This document shows, one piece after another, positions 8,026-16,414 of a DNA stretch of 64,000 bases (positions within the stretch are counted from its first letter, which is position 1; every line of letters begins with the position of its first letter). The notes beneath the pieces were generated by a model. That model saw nothing but the letters and a program-made list of their open reading frames with translations, ran no database searches and was not told where the DNA came from. This DNA comes from Chitinophagaceae bacterium UBA1931 (GTDB lineage: Bacteria > Bacteroidota > Bacteroidia > Chitinophagales > Chitinophagaceae), in NCBI GenBank assembly GCA_002337125.1, contig DDFJ01000004.1:2762134-2826133 (forward strand), written 5' to 3'. A program made the position numbers and the translations under genes.

Positions 8026-9654
8026 TTGGTTGAGTGCAAGAGCAGCAGAAAAATACAATTAAATTTGAGAGTTAAAAAGACTACCATTAAAAAAATTTCT
8101 TTTCATATCTCTTATAACCCACGGGTATTGCTGGCTGTTGTCATTGTTTTTTATTTGATAAACAGTTTCTTTTACCTGAATGCACAATCTATTACCTCTG
8201 ATGAGGGGTCGTTTTTAAATTATGCTATCCGTTATATCAAAGGTCATCCGGAACGGGTTGCTCCGGTAACGGATAATAGTAAAATGCCTGTATCGGTACT
8301 TAATTTAATTCCACGTATTGCAGAGCAGGTCATTCATCCTTCACTTAAAAAATCAGATAATGGGTTTAGTGATATTATGATGGGGAGGTATGTAACATTG
8401 ATCATCTCCATTTTTTCCATCTTGCTTGTGTTCAAATGGGCAAAAGAAATGTATGGTGCTCGGAGTGCTGTGTTTGCTGCATTTTTGTTCAGTTTTTGTC
8501 CTAATAATTTGGCCAATGCATCGCTTGTTACAACTGATAGTTATTCTGTGCTGCTGTTGCTTCTGAATATGTACCTGTTGTGGAAGTTTTGCAAAACAAA
8601 TTCAATTAAATATTTTGTTTATTTATCAGTTGCTGTCGCAGTTGCGCAGGTGGTAAAACAATCGTTGTTTCATTTATATATTCTTATCCCGGTTATTTTG
8701 CTTGTTCATTTCATTTATAAAAAGAAAAAACTTAATCTTAAACGTAGTTTATACTTTTTGATCAGTTTTGGTTTTATAAACTGGCTGCTTATTAATGGTT
8801 TCTATTTTTTTAATGGAAGCAACCTGTCGCTTGGCAGTTATAATTTTATGAGCCATCTTTTTCAATCGGTTCAGCGGGTGTTACCTTCAAAGTTAATAGT
8901 GCCTTTGCCAAAACCTTTTGTTGATGGCCTCGATATGGCTAAGTTTTACGACCAGGTTGGCGGTGGTACAAAAGGGTTAAGCAGTTTTGGTAAAGTAACA
9001 ATACTTGGCCATGAAGCAACTGGAGGAAGTTTTTGGTATTATTATTTTGTGAGCCTGTTTTTCAAAACACCCATTGCTTATTTTCTGTTGCTGATTTTTG
9101 CTCTTATTCTTTATGCCCGCAAAAAGACAAGAACTTTCTTTGAAAATGAATTGTTTCTTCTTGTACCTGTTATTTATTTCGTTATACTGTTCAGTTTCTT
9201 TTATAAAACACAGTGTGGCTTGCGGCATATCATTTTTATTTTCCCGCTGATTTTTATTTTCATTTCATCAGTAATTGGTTTGATACAAAACAAAGCGCAG
9301 AAATATTTCGTTGCAATTGCTTCAGTGTATCTTGTAGTGAGTGTGTTGTTTTTTTGGAGAAATTATTATCCCTATACTAATGAATTTATTTGCAATAAGA
9401 AAAATGCGTACCAATATATAGGGGCAGGTAATCTGGAATTTTTACAGGGAAAATATTTTGCAGAAAAATATCTTCAGCAACATCCACAAGTAAAATTTGT
9501 TCCAGAGAAAGCAGAGAACGGCTTGTTTTTAATTGATACAGAAAATTACCTTGATGTGTGGAACCTGCATCGTTACGACTGGATCAAACAATACAAACCT
9601 GTTGATCATGTAGCATACAGCTGGCTGCTGATCAAAGTAGAGAATGTTCAATAA
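8026..9654 (+). CDS. Multi-pass membrane glycosyltransferase (GT39/ArnT-like)
   Basis: This integral membrane protein of about 540 residues has the architecture of GT-C glycosyltransferases, which transfer sugars from polyprenyl-phosphate donors outside the inner membrane. After the first membrane helix, an acidic pair occurs in ITSDEGSFLNYAIRY, the expected position of the catalytic Asp/Glu. About ten more hydrophobic segments follow, with a periplasmic C-terminal tail. The acceptor is unknown. The start is uncertain: there is no ATG before residue 87, so a TTG at 8026 or another TTG near 8065 must be used. It is divergent from comEC with only 14 bases between the annotated starts and convergent with the carB C-terminal gene. 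Confidence 0.7.
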   Translation: MVECKSSRKIQLNLRVKKTTIKKISFHISYNPRVLLAVVIVFYLINSFFYLNAQSITSDEGSFLNYAIRYIKGHPERVAPVTDNSKMPVSVLNLIPRIAEQVIHPSLKKSDNGFSDIMMGRYVTLIISIFSILLVFKWAKEMYGARSAVFAAFLFSFCPNNLANASLVTTDSYSVLLLLLNMYLLWKFCKTNSIKYFVYLSVAVAVAQVVKQSLFHLYILIPVILLVHFIYKKKKLNLKRSLYFLISFGFINWLLINGFYFFNGSNLSLGSYNFMSHLFQSVQRVLPSKLIVPLPKPFVDGLDMAKFYDQVGGGTKGLSSFGKVTILGHEATGGSFWYYYFVSLFFKTPIAYFLLLIFALILYARKKTRTFFENELFLLVPVIYFVILFSFFYKTQCGLRHIIFIFPLIFIFISSVIGLIQNKAQKYFVAIASVYLVVSVLFFWRNYYPYTNEFICNKKNAYQYIGAGNLEFLQGKYFAEKYLQQHPQVKFVPEKAENGLFLIDTENYLDVWNLHRYDWIKQYKPVDHVAYSWLLIKVENVQ

Positions 9655-9667
9655 AAAGCTACTGTTA

Positions 9668-10861
9668 TTACTTGCTCAGGTACATACTTCTGTCTTTATA
9701 CAACTGACGGAAGTATGGATCACGTAGATTCTTGATAAACCTGATAGCCTCACCTGTACTCTTCATTTCAGGCCCCAGTTCTTTATTTACGTTAGGGAAT
9801 TTGTTGAAACTGAAAACAGGTTCTTTAATAGCGTAACCTTCCAGTTTCTTTTCAAATTTGAAATCGGTGAGTTTATTTACACCCAGCATTACTTTGGTTG
9901 CAATGTTGAGATAAGGAATCTGGTATGCTTTTGCAATAAACGGAGTTGTTCTTGATGCTCTTGGGTTTGCTTCAATTACAAAAACTTCTCCTCCTTTAAT
10001 CGCAAACTGAATGTTGATCAATCCACGAATATCCAATGCCTGCGCAATTCGTTTTGCATAATCTTCCATCTTTGCCACAATAAGCGGAGAAAGATTAAAC
10101 TCAGGCAGCATTGCATGGCTGTCGCCACTATGAATACCTGCCGGTTCAATATGCTCCATCACACCCATTACATGGAAATTTTCACCATCAAAAATGGCAT
10201 CAATTTCAGCTTCCTGGCAACGGTCAAGGAAATGATCAATCAGAATCTTATTGCCGGGTAAGTGCTTCAGCAAACTGAGAACAGCTTTTTCAAGTTCTGT
10301 TTCGTTGATAACGATACGCATTCTTTGTCCACCCAATACATAGCTTGGACGAACGAGTACCGGGTACCCCACTTCCTTTGCTACTTCAATAGCATCGTCA
10401 GTATTGTATGCAGTTCCGTATTTTGGATAAGGAATTTCTAATTCTTTCAGCAAATCACTGAAACGGCCACGGTCTTCGGCAATATCCATATTATCGAATG
10501 AAGTACCGATGATGCGGATTCCTCTTTCATGCAAACGCTTCGAAAGCTTCAGGGCTGTTTGGCCACCCAGCTGAACAATAACACCATACGGCTGCTCCAG
10601 TTCAATAATTTCCCAGAGATGCTCCCAGTTTACCGGTTCAAAGTACAGCTTGTCGGCCATATCAAAATCGGTACTTACTGTTTCGGGGTTACAATTCACC
10701 ATAATTGCTTCATAACCGCACTCTTTGATGGCGAGCAGGCCATGAACACAGCAGTAATCGAACTCAATACCCTGACCAATGCGGTTGGGGCCACTGCCTA
10801 AAACAATTACTTTCTTACGTTGAGATGGGATAGATTCGTTGTGGAGGATCGTATTTGCCAT
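9668..10861 (-). CDS. carB: Carbamoyl-phosphate synthase large subunit, C-terminal half (split CarB)
   Basis: This 397-residue gene encodes only the carbamoyl-phosphate-forming half of CarB, equivalent to about residues 552-935 of the E. coli protein. It begins with seven new residues (MANTILH), then linker NESIPSQRKK and the core block VIVLGSGPNRIGQGIEFDYC. ATP-grasp motifs RPSYVLGGQRMRIV, MGVMEHIEPAGIHSGDSHA and FVIEANPRASRTTPF are intact, so it looks functional. It ends at DRSMYLSK and has no C-terminal MGS allosteric domain; Bacteroidota CarB proteins usually end this way. The matching N-terminal half is at 14567-16210 on the same strand, 3.7 kb upstream. It must presumably assemble with that half and CarA. 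A TACCTTTG box 8 bases before the ATG suggests its own promoter. Confidence 0.92.
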   Translation of the reverse strand: MANTILHNESIPSQRKKVIVLGSGPNRIGQGIEFDYCCVHGLLAIKECGYEAIMVNCNPETVSTDFDMADKLYFEPVNWEHLWEIIELEQPYGVIVQLGGQTALKLSKRLHERGIRIIGTSFDNMDIAEDRGRFSDLLKELEIPYPKYGTAYNTDDAIEVAKEVGYPVLVRPSYVLGGQRMRIVINETELEKAVLSLLKHLPGNKILIDHFLDRCQEAEIDAIFDGENFHVMGVMEHIEPAGIHSGDSHAMLPEFNLSPLIVAKMEDYAKRIAQALDIRGLINIQFAIKGGEVFVIEANPRASRTTPFIAKAYQIPYLNIATKVMLGVNKLTDFKFEKKLEGYAIKEPVFSFNKFPNVNKELGPEMKSTGEAIRFIKNLRDPYFRQLYKDRSMYLSK

Positions 10862-10868
10862 TGCGGTG

Positions 10869-10876
10869 CAAAGGTA
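10869..10876 (-). promoter_or_regulatory. TAnnTTTG promoter box before the carB C-terminal half
   Basis: TACCTTTG on the minus strand lies 7 bases before the ATG at 10861. No TTTG is found at the usual upstream spacing, so this is a half-match. It suggests transcription independent of the upstream cassette with a very short leader. Confidence 0.5.
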
Positions 10877-10944
10877 GGTTTCTGGAAAAATTTTGAGCCA
10901 TTTTTTTGGTCAAAATTTCTGCGCAGTGCAATAACGCTCATTAG

Positions 10945-11301
10945 TTAAAAAGGATTCTGAAGATCGGATTTTGAATACAAATGATTCCGGGTGACAAAAA
11001 GGGACGATCCTTTTACAGATTTTACGAAACTTCCTTTGCCAAGAAGGCGCATGAAAAATGCAATCGGTGTCAAAATGATGAAAAATAGTAAAGTCAGAAG
11101 AATGCGGCTGTCGATGTACCCCAGCACTTTTGCCAAAGCCATCCAGGAACGATGGATATATTCTCCAGCATTACCAAACAAAAAGCCAATAATGCAAACA
11201 GCGATGGGAATCAGCATCCATTGTTTATGAAAAAGCAGGAAAAACAGCCCAAAACCAGCTGCAATTATTGTGAGTGATGTATGTTTTTGCTGCCACTTCA
11301 T
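10945..11301 (-). CDS. SxtJ-family small membrane protein
   Basis: This protein of about 118 residues starts at MKWQQKHTSLTI; a longer frame to 11382 only overlaps the preceding gene. It has two N-terminal hydrophobic segments, a central GEYIHRSWMALAKVLG block, a third membrane segment, and a polar tail ending in QNPF. This pattern matches the SxtJ family, small membrane proteins of unknown biochemical role found beside carbamoyltransferases in saxitoxin and polysaccharide clusters. The start lies one base after the DUF5989 stop, so the two are translationally linked. Family assignment is by pattern and neighbourhood. Confidence 0.75.
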   Translation of the reverse strand: MKWQQKHTSLTIIAAGFGLFFLLFHKQWMLIPIAVCIIGFLFGNAGEYIHRSWMALAKVLGYIDSRILLTLLFFIILTPIAFFMRLLGKGSFVKSVKGSSLFVTRNHLYSKSDLQNPF

Positions 11302-11302
11302 A

Positions 11303-11455
11303 TCAGAACAAAGAATAAATAAATGGGGCAACGGCGCTGCTGCTTCCAAAAATGAGTAATACACCAAGTAACAGCAGTACAATAATGATTGGGGCCAGCC
11401 ACCATTTCTTTCGCTCCTTCAGGAACATCCACATATCTTTTAAAAATTCTAACAT
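11303..11455 (-). CDS. DUF5989 family small membrane protein
   Basis: A 50-residue ORF begins MLEFLKDMWMFLKERKKWW, continues with one membrane helix (LAPIIIVLLLLGVLLIFG) and ends SSSAVAPFIYSLF. This is the typical DUF5989 layout: a short amphipathic head with an aromatic KKWW block, one helix and a small hydrophobic tail. It lies 19 bases after the carbamoyltransferase and 1 base before the SxtJ-like gene, the order seen in other carbamoyltransferase cassettes. No function is known; a partner or membrane anchor for the carbamoyltransferase is possible. Confidence 0.8.
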   Translation of the reverse strand: MLEFLKDMWMFLKERKKWWLAPIIIVLLLLGVLLIFGSSSAVAPFIYSLF

Positions 11456-11474
11456 AATCTAAAAATAGAATCAT

Positions 11475-13337
11475 TTAGTCTGTTTGCAGTTTTTTCTTCC
11501 AGTTATTACTTTCGATCCACTCGGGTTGATTTTTTTTGCTTAACAAAAAGTTCCCGATAACAAGATAGTCCATCTCAGTACGCATAAAACACTGATAAGC
11601 TTCTTTAGGCGTGCACACAACAGGTTCGCCACGAACATTAAAGCTTGTATTTATAACAACGGAAGTTCCGGTAAGTTGTTTGAAGGAATCAATTAGTTTG
11701 TAAAATGTATTGTTGGTTTCTTTGTGAACTGTCTGAATGCGGGCAGAATAATCAATATGTGTAACTGCCGGGATACTGCTTTTTTTAAAATATAGCTTTT
11801 GATTGACTGATTGCTGATAATAATTTTCAGGAACAGCATTCTGCAATTCCTTTTTTACCTGCTGTACAAGTAGCATGTATGGAGATGAAGATTTTAAGTC
11901 GAAATATTTGTCAGAATCTTCAGCAAGTACTGCAGGAGCAAATGGCCTGAAACCTTCCCTGAATTTTATTTTCAGGTTGAGCTTTTTCTGCATTTCTTCA
12001 TTTCTTGCATCAGCAATAATACTTCTGTTTCCCAATGCTCTTGGTCCAAATTCCATTCTTCCCTGGAACAACCCGATTACATTACCATCATTAAGTAATC
12101 CCGCAACAGTCGAATACAGTTCGTCACTGTTTTGATACAATGTATAGTTAGCTTTTAATAGCTGGAGCGCTGTTTCTATTTCTTTATTTGAAAATGAAGG
12201 GCCGAGATAAGAGCCTTTCATTTCATCTGAATTAGTTGAACGGAACCTTTCCTTTTCAAAGTAAATGCAGTGAGCAGCTAAGGCTGCACCCAATGCACCT
12301 CCTGCATCACCTCCGGCGGGTTGTATATAAATATGATCAAAAATCAATTCATTCTGGATCTTGCCATTTGCAACACAGTTTAACGCAACCCCGCCTGCAA
12401 GACAAAGATTTTTGCTACCAGTAATTTCTTTTGCATGCCTGGAAAGTTTTATAACGATTTCTTCAGTTACCTGCTGAATGGCCAATGCAAGGTTACAATG
12501 CTGTTGTTGCAAGTCTTCTTCCTCAGTTCTTCTTTTAAATCCGAATAGTTGCTGAAATAAGTGATCTTTCACCATCCGTAAACCCGCAGCATAATTGAAA
12601 TATTTCTGATCAAGAAAAACAGAACCATCATCACAAATTTTAACCAGTTTTGTTTTGATTGTATGTACAAACTCTTTTGTTTGTGTTGATGCAGGATCAC
12701 CGTAAGGTGCAAGTCCCATTAGTTTATATTCGCCGCTGTTTACTTTAAACCCTAAGTAATAAGTAAAAGCTGAATACAATAATCCAACGGAGTGCGGAAA
12801 GTTAAGTTGTTTTAAAATTTCAATAGTATTTCCCTTGCCTTTGCAAATTGTTGTTGTGGCCCATTCGCCAACACCGTCAATAGTAACAATTGCAGCTTCT
12901 TCAAATGGAGAGGGGTAGAAGGCTGATGCAGCATGACTAAGATGATGCTCGGGAAATAATAACTTCAACTTCTTTTTATTAAAGGGTTGATTTTTTTTCA
13001 GCTCATCCCTGATGATTTTTTTCAGGAATAATTTTTCATTCAGCCATACAGGCATAGCCATTAAAAATGATGCGAAGCCTCTGGGGGCATAGCTGTAATA
13101 TGTTTCGAGTAAACGTTCAAATTTGAGTAAAGGTTTATCGTAAAAAACTACAGCATCAAGCTGATCAATTGTTACGGCAGCTTCTTTCAGGCAATAAGTT
13201 ACTGCATTTGAAGGGAAACCGGCATCGTGTTTTTTTCTGCTGAAACGTTCTTCCTGGGCGGCGGCAATAATTTCACCATCTTTAATAATGGCTGCAGCTG
13301 AGTCGTGATAAAAAGCAGAAATGCCGAGGATGTACAT
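11475..13337 (-). CDS. Carbamoyltransferase (NodU/CmcH/TobZ family)
   Basis: This 620-residue enzyme transfers a carbamoyl group from carbamoyl phosphate, through a carbamoyl-adenylate, to a hydroxyl of a small molecule or sugar. The N-terminal Kae1-like domain starts MYILGISAFYHDSAAAII and has the metal-binding HHLSHAASAF block near residues 131-140. The C-terminal YrdC-like domain has GRMEFGPRALGNRSI and TSVVINTSFNVRGEPVV. Length and motifs fit an intact family member. It is the second gene of a cassette (SGNH hydrolase, carbamoyltransferase, DUF5989, SxtJ) located between the two halves of carB, whose product is its substrate. The acceptor is unknown; a surface glycan is likely because the SGNH neighbour is membrane-anchored. 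Confidence 0.92.
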   Translation of the reverse strand: MYILGISAFYHDSAAAIIKDGEIIAAAQEERFSRKKHDAGFPSNAVTYCLKEAAVTIDQLDAVVFYDKPLLKFERLLETYYSYAPRGFASFLMAMPVWLNEKLFLKKIIRDELKKNQPFNKKKLKLLFPEHHLSHAASAFYPSPFEEAAIVTIDGVGEWATTTICKGKGNTIEILKQLNFPHSVGLLYSAFTYYLGFKVNSGEYKLMGLAPYGDPASTQTKEFVHTIKTKLVKICDDGSVFLDQKYFNYAAGLRMVKDHLFQQLFGFKRRTEEEDLQQQHCNLALAIQQVTEEIVIKLSRHAKEITGSKNLCLAGGVALNCVANGKIQNELIFDHIYIQPAGGDAGGALGAALAAHCIYFEKERFRSTNSDEMKGSYLGPSFSNKEIETALQLLKANYTLYQNSDELYSTVAGLLNDGNVIGLFQGRMEFGPRALGNRSIIADARNEEMQKKLNLKIKFREGFRPFAPAVLAEDSDKYFDLKSSSPYMLLVQQVKKELQNAVPENYYQQSVNQKLYFKKSSIPAVTHIDYSARIQTVHKETNNTFYKLIDSFKQLTGTSVVINTSFNVRGEPVVCTPKEAYQCFMRTEMDYLVIGNFLLSKKNQPEWIESNNWKKKLQTD

Positions 13338-13389
13338 AATTGCAAAGTAAATGTTTTCAACAGAACAGGCTACAGCAGTTTTATGACAG

Positions 13390-14475
13390 CTAATGAATAA
13401 TTTTTAATAATTCATTACTTAAAACAGCAGCAACTTTTGCAGCACCAGTTTTGTTGTAATGAATAAAATCATAAAAATAGGCTGTGTTTTTGGGCATCAA
13501 TGAGGCCAAATCAATCACAGGTGCCAGGTTTGAAAACGAGCGAACCTTGTTGTTATATTCCTCCAGTATTTTTTGCTGAAGAATATTGTTCCGAACCTGC
13601 TCATCAGTGGCGATGTATTTAGTATCCATCTTTATTCCGGTAGCCGGATCAGTGAATGAGCCATATAAAGATGGCTGGGTAAGTAAAACAGGTGTTATTC
13701 CATTAGTTTTACAAAGTGTAATCATTTGCTGAAGCCTGTTACCGTAGCTGTTTACAAAATCTTTTTGCAAGGCAACCTGGCTTTGTATAAAAGTTTCACT
13801 AAGGGTTGTATCCGGTAGATGCGCAAAGTCAACATCTTTATGAATCAAGCCTTTTTTGTATGCAGTTTTAATGGCATAAAACTGAAAGACTGTACTTCCG
13901 ATTTCTGTTTTATTCAATAATGATTTGAAGAATTGTTTTGTTGAAGTGAAATGAATTTTGTTTTCATTCATCAGATCAAAACTTTCAGGTTTGGATGTTT
14001 CTACATCATTTATTCCTGTCAGAAACAAAACATATTTTGGTCTGAGCCTGATTATATATTCTTTCAGCAGCAGTAAATGACCAAATGTTGAATGACCATC
14101 AATTCCAGCATTGTTTACCCAGATGTTGGGGATGGAATCTTTCAGCTTTTCACCTAATAAAAAGGGCCAGGATGTACTATCACTCAAAAACCGGCATTCC
14201 GTTGTACTTCCGCCAATGCAGATAATGGAGGTAAGTTTAGAAATGCTATCAGCAGGTTCAGGTCCACGGAAACCTAATGAGTTTCTTGAATAACGAATTT
14301 CTGGGTCTAGTTGTTTGATCCATTTGTTTTCAAAAACAGTTTTCTGGTTTGCTGGTAAAATGAGCTTTCCGTGTTTACTGAAGTTGCTGAACGGATTATA
14401 TATGCGCAGAATAATTTCACAAAGCAATAATGCCACAAACAAACCAAACAAAAGTGCTTTGAAATTTTTCATCAT
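13390..14475 (-). CDS. Membrane-anchored SGNH/GDSL hydrolase-like protein
   Basis: This 361-residue protein has an N-terminal membrane anchor (about residues 6-25) followed by an extracytoplasmic SGNH domain. The nucleophile block is ICIGGSTTE, with Ser90 in GGST. GINDVE provides the block III Asn, and YDFIHYNKTG near residue 340 provides the catalytic Asp and His. Such proteins remove or transfer acyl groups on glycans. It is the first gene of the carbamoyltransferase cassette, 52 bases upstream of the carbamoyltransferase, and starts just after the terminator that closes the carB N-terminal gene. It probably modifies the same exported glycan, but this is inferred from position. Confidence 0.8.
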   Translation of the reverse strand: MMKNFKALLFGLFVALLLCEIILRIYNPFSNFSKHGKLILPANQKTVFENKWIKQLDPEIRYSRNSLGFRGPEPADSISKLTSIICIGGSTTECRFLSDSTSWPFLLGEKLKDSIPNIWVNNAGIDGHSTFGHLLLLKEYIIRLRPKYVLFLTGINDVETSKPESFDLMNENKIHFTSTKQFFKSLLNKTEIGSTVFQFYAIKTAYKKGLIHKDVDFAHLPDTTLSETFIQSQVALQKDFVNSYGNRLQQMITLCKTNGITPVLLTQPSLYGSFTDPATGIKMDTKYIATDEQVRNNILQQKILEEYNNKVRSFSNLAPVIDLASLMPKNTAYFYDFIHYNKTGAAKVAAVLSNELLKIIH

Positions 14476-14511
14476 ACAATGAAGTTATTTAAAAAACAGG
14501 GTTTAATAATT

Positions 14512-14543
14512 AAAAAAGCACCAGCCACAGCTGGTGCTTTTTA
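14512..14543 (-). terminator. Rho-independent terminator after the carB N-terminal half
   Basis: A nine-base-pair perfect stem (AGCACCAGC / GCTGGTGCT) with a four-base loop is flanked by A and T runs. Read on the minus strand it ends in TTTTTT. It lies about 25 bases after the stop at 14567 and separates this gene from the carbamoyltransferase cassette. Confidence 0.88.
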
Positions 14544-14566
14544 TATTCTGAATTCTATCTTCTTCT

Positions 14567-16210
14567 TTATTCAAACGTACTATAGAAATAAGGCGTCTTG
14601 GCTTCAAACTCAGCACTGCAGGTATCCACCATTTTGTAAACCCTTGTAATGCCCCAGGCCTTTCTCTTTTCGTACAGTTCATCTTCGCTGGCATCTTCTT
14701 TCATAATGCGGCAAATCTGTTCATCACCAAAGCCCATGCGTTTTGCATCGGTAAGTAATTCTTTGGTTAATGTAGTCATATCATGTTTCGCCAGTTCTTT
14801 TTCCATGTTTACAATATCCTGTATCTGGTAAATAAACCAACGGTCAATTTTTGTTGCTTCAACAATTGTCTTTACACTCACGCCAGCCATCAACGCATCT
14901 TTAATGCGGAAGATGCGATCCCATTTCGGAACCTTGATGTATTCAATGAGTTCTTCAGCATGTTTTACACTCTGGCCGTAGTAACCAAGACCAACAGCAT
15001 TGTTTTCCAGGCTCTGACAGGCTTTCTGAACAGCTTCAGTAAAACTGCGGCCAATAGCCATCACCTCACCAACACTCTTCATCTGCAAACCTAAACGGTC
15101 ATCAGCTCCTTTGAACTTATCGAAGTTCCAGCGTGGCATCTTCACAATTACATAGTCCAGCGCAGGTTCAAAGTAAGCAGAAGTTGTTTGTGTGATCTGG
15201 TTTTTCAGTTCATCCAGTGTATAACCAATTGCCAGCTTTGCAGCAATCTTCGCAATAGGATAACCTGTTGCCTTACTCGCCAGTGCTGATGAACGGCTTA
15301 CACGTGGGTTAATTTCAACTGAAATAATTTCTTCGTTTTCCGGATTCAATGCAAACTGAACGTTACAACCACCGGCAAAGTTTCCAAGACTGCGCATCAT
15401 TTTAATGGCCATGTTACGCATGTTTTGGAAAGCTGTATCGCTTAAGGTCATTGCAGGAGCAACCGTAATACTATCGCCGGTATGCACTCCCATCGGGTCA
15501 AAGTTTTCTACCGTACAAATGATCACCACATTATCATTCTTATCACGCAGCAGCTCCAGTTCATATTCCTTCCAGCCCAGCAATGCTTTTTCAACCAGTA
15601 CTTCATGAATTGGACTTGCCTGCAAACCTCTTTCAAGTGCAGCATCCAGTTCATCTTTGCTATTTACAAAACCACCACCGGTTCCACCAAGTGTAAATGA
15701 AGGACGTATTACCAGCGGTATACCAATTTCCTGTGCAAATTCTTTTCCTTCCAGCAGTGAGTTGGCCACTTTTGAAGGCGCCACACCAACACCAATCTGG
15801 ATCATCAACTGGCGGAATTTTTCCCTGTCTTCAGCAGTGTCGATGGCTTTTACATCCACACCAATCATTTTCACACCATATTTTTCCCAGATACCCAGTT
15901 CATCTGCTTCTTTACAAAGGTTGAGCGCTGTTTGTCCGCCCATAGTAGGCAGCACAGCATCAATCTGGTTTTCTTCCAGGATCTGCTCAATGCTTTCAAC
16001 TGTTAAGGGAAGCAGGTAAACACGGTCAGCCATCATTGGGTCTGTCATGATGGTGGCGGGGTTACTGTTGATAAGGATTACTTTAATTCCTTCTTCACGC
16101 AGGCTTCGTGCAGCCTGTGAACCAGAATAGTCAAATTCGCAGGCCTGGCCAATAATAATCGGGCCACTTCCTACTATCAGTACACTGTGTAACGAATTGT
16201 CTTTCGGCAT
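14567..16210 (-). CDS. carB: Carbamoyl-phosphate synthase large subunit, N-terminal half (split CarB)
   Basis: This 547-residue gene encodes the carboxyphosphate-forming ATP-grasp domain and the oligomerisation domain of CarB, equivalent to about residues 1-551 of the E. coli protein. It starts at MPKDNSLHSVLIVGSGPIII; an open frame to 16351 adds 47 unrelated codons. The ATP-grasp blocks RPSFTLGGTGGGFV and NFDPMGVHTGDSI and the block VEINPRVSRSSALASKATG are intact. The product ends at RVYKMVDTCSAEFEAKTPYFYSTFE, exactly at the inter-domain linker of intact CarB. A strong terminator follows. The C-terminal half is at 9668-10861. The clean boundary and intact motifs argue for two working polypeptides rather than a damaged gene. 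Confidence 0.93.
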   Translation of the reverse strand: MPKDNSLHSVLIVGSGPIIIGQACEFDYSGSQAARSLREEGIKVILINSNPATIMTDPMMADRVYLLPLTVESIEQILEENQIDAVLPTMGGQTALNLCKEADELGIWEKYGVKMIGVDVKAIDTAEDREKFRQLMIQIGVGVAPSKVANSLLEGKEFAQEIGIPLVIRPSFTLGGTGGGFVNSKDELDAALERGLQASPIHEVLVEKALLGWKEYELELLRDKNDNVVIICTVENFDPMGVHTGDSITVAPAMTLSDTAFQNMRNMAIKMMRSLGNFAGGCNVQFALNPENEEIISVEINPRVSRSSALASKATGYPIAKIAAKLAIGYTLDELKNQITQTTSAYFEPALDYVIVKMPRWNFDKFKGADDRLGLQMKSVGEVMAIGRSFTEAVQKACQSLENNAVGLGYYGQSVKHAEELIEYIKVPKWDRIFRIKDALMAGVSVKTIVEATKIDRWFIYQIQDIVNMEKELAKHDMTTLTKELLTDAKRMGFGDEQICRIMKEDASEDELYEKRKAWGITRVYKMVDTCSAEFEAKTPYFYSTFE

Positions 16211-16226
16211 GGGGAGAATTTGGCTG

Positions 16227-16234
16227 CAAAAGTA
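16227..16234 (-). promoter_or_regulatory. TAnnTTTG promoter box before the carB N-terminal half
   Basis: TACTTTTG on the minus strand ends 16 bases before the ATG at 16210. It matches the Bacteroidota -7 consensus; no clear upstream TTTG is at the usual distance. Confidence 0.5.
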
Positions 16235-16402
16235 TTGGATTGAGAGCGATTTTGAATGCCTTTTTTTGGTAACAGACGTTAGTGCTGGTTTCGGCTGCAC
16301 AGGCGTCGCACTCTTGTACTTTTGAAATAAATTCAGCAATAAAACTGTCATTTATAATACGCTCAGTGTTAGAAACTAATCATCCGCTTAAAACATCTTC
16401 TT

Positions 16403-16410
16403 TATTTTTG
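16403..16410 (+). promoter_or_regulatory. TAnnTTTG promoter box before the M23 peptidase gene
   Basis: TATTTTTG ends four bases before the ATG at 16415. If used, the transcript would be leaderless or almost so. No TTTG lies at the expected upstream position. Confidence 0.4.
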
Positions 16411-16414
16411 CTTC

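Noticed and set aside
10888..10918. An attenuator hairpin before the carB C-terminal half (AAATTTTGA/TCAAAATTT)
   Set aside because: The stem is entirely AT-rich apart from one pair and has a 13-base loop, so it is probably too weak to act; no leader peptide was seen.
14649..16019. Several plus-strand frames of 60-120 codons opposite the carB N-terminal half
   Set aside because: They overlap an intact, conserved gene and show no domain or independent start signal.
9668..16210. A frameshift or sequencing error as the cause of split carB
   Set aside because: The halves are separated by four intact genes and end at the linker, so a point error cannot explain it; only a large insertion, rearrangement or misassembly could.
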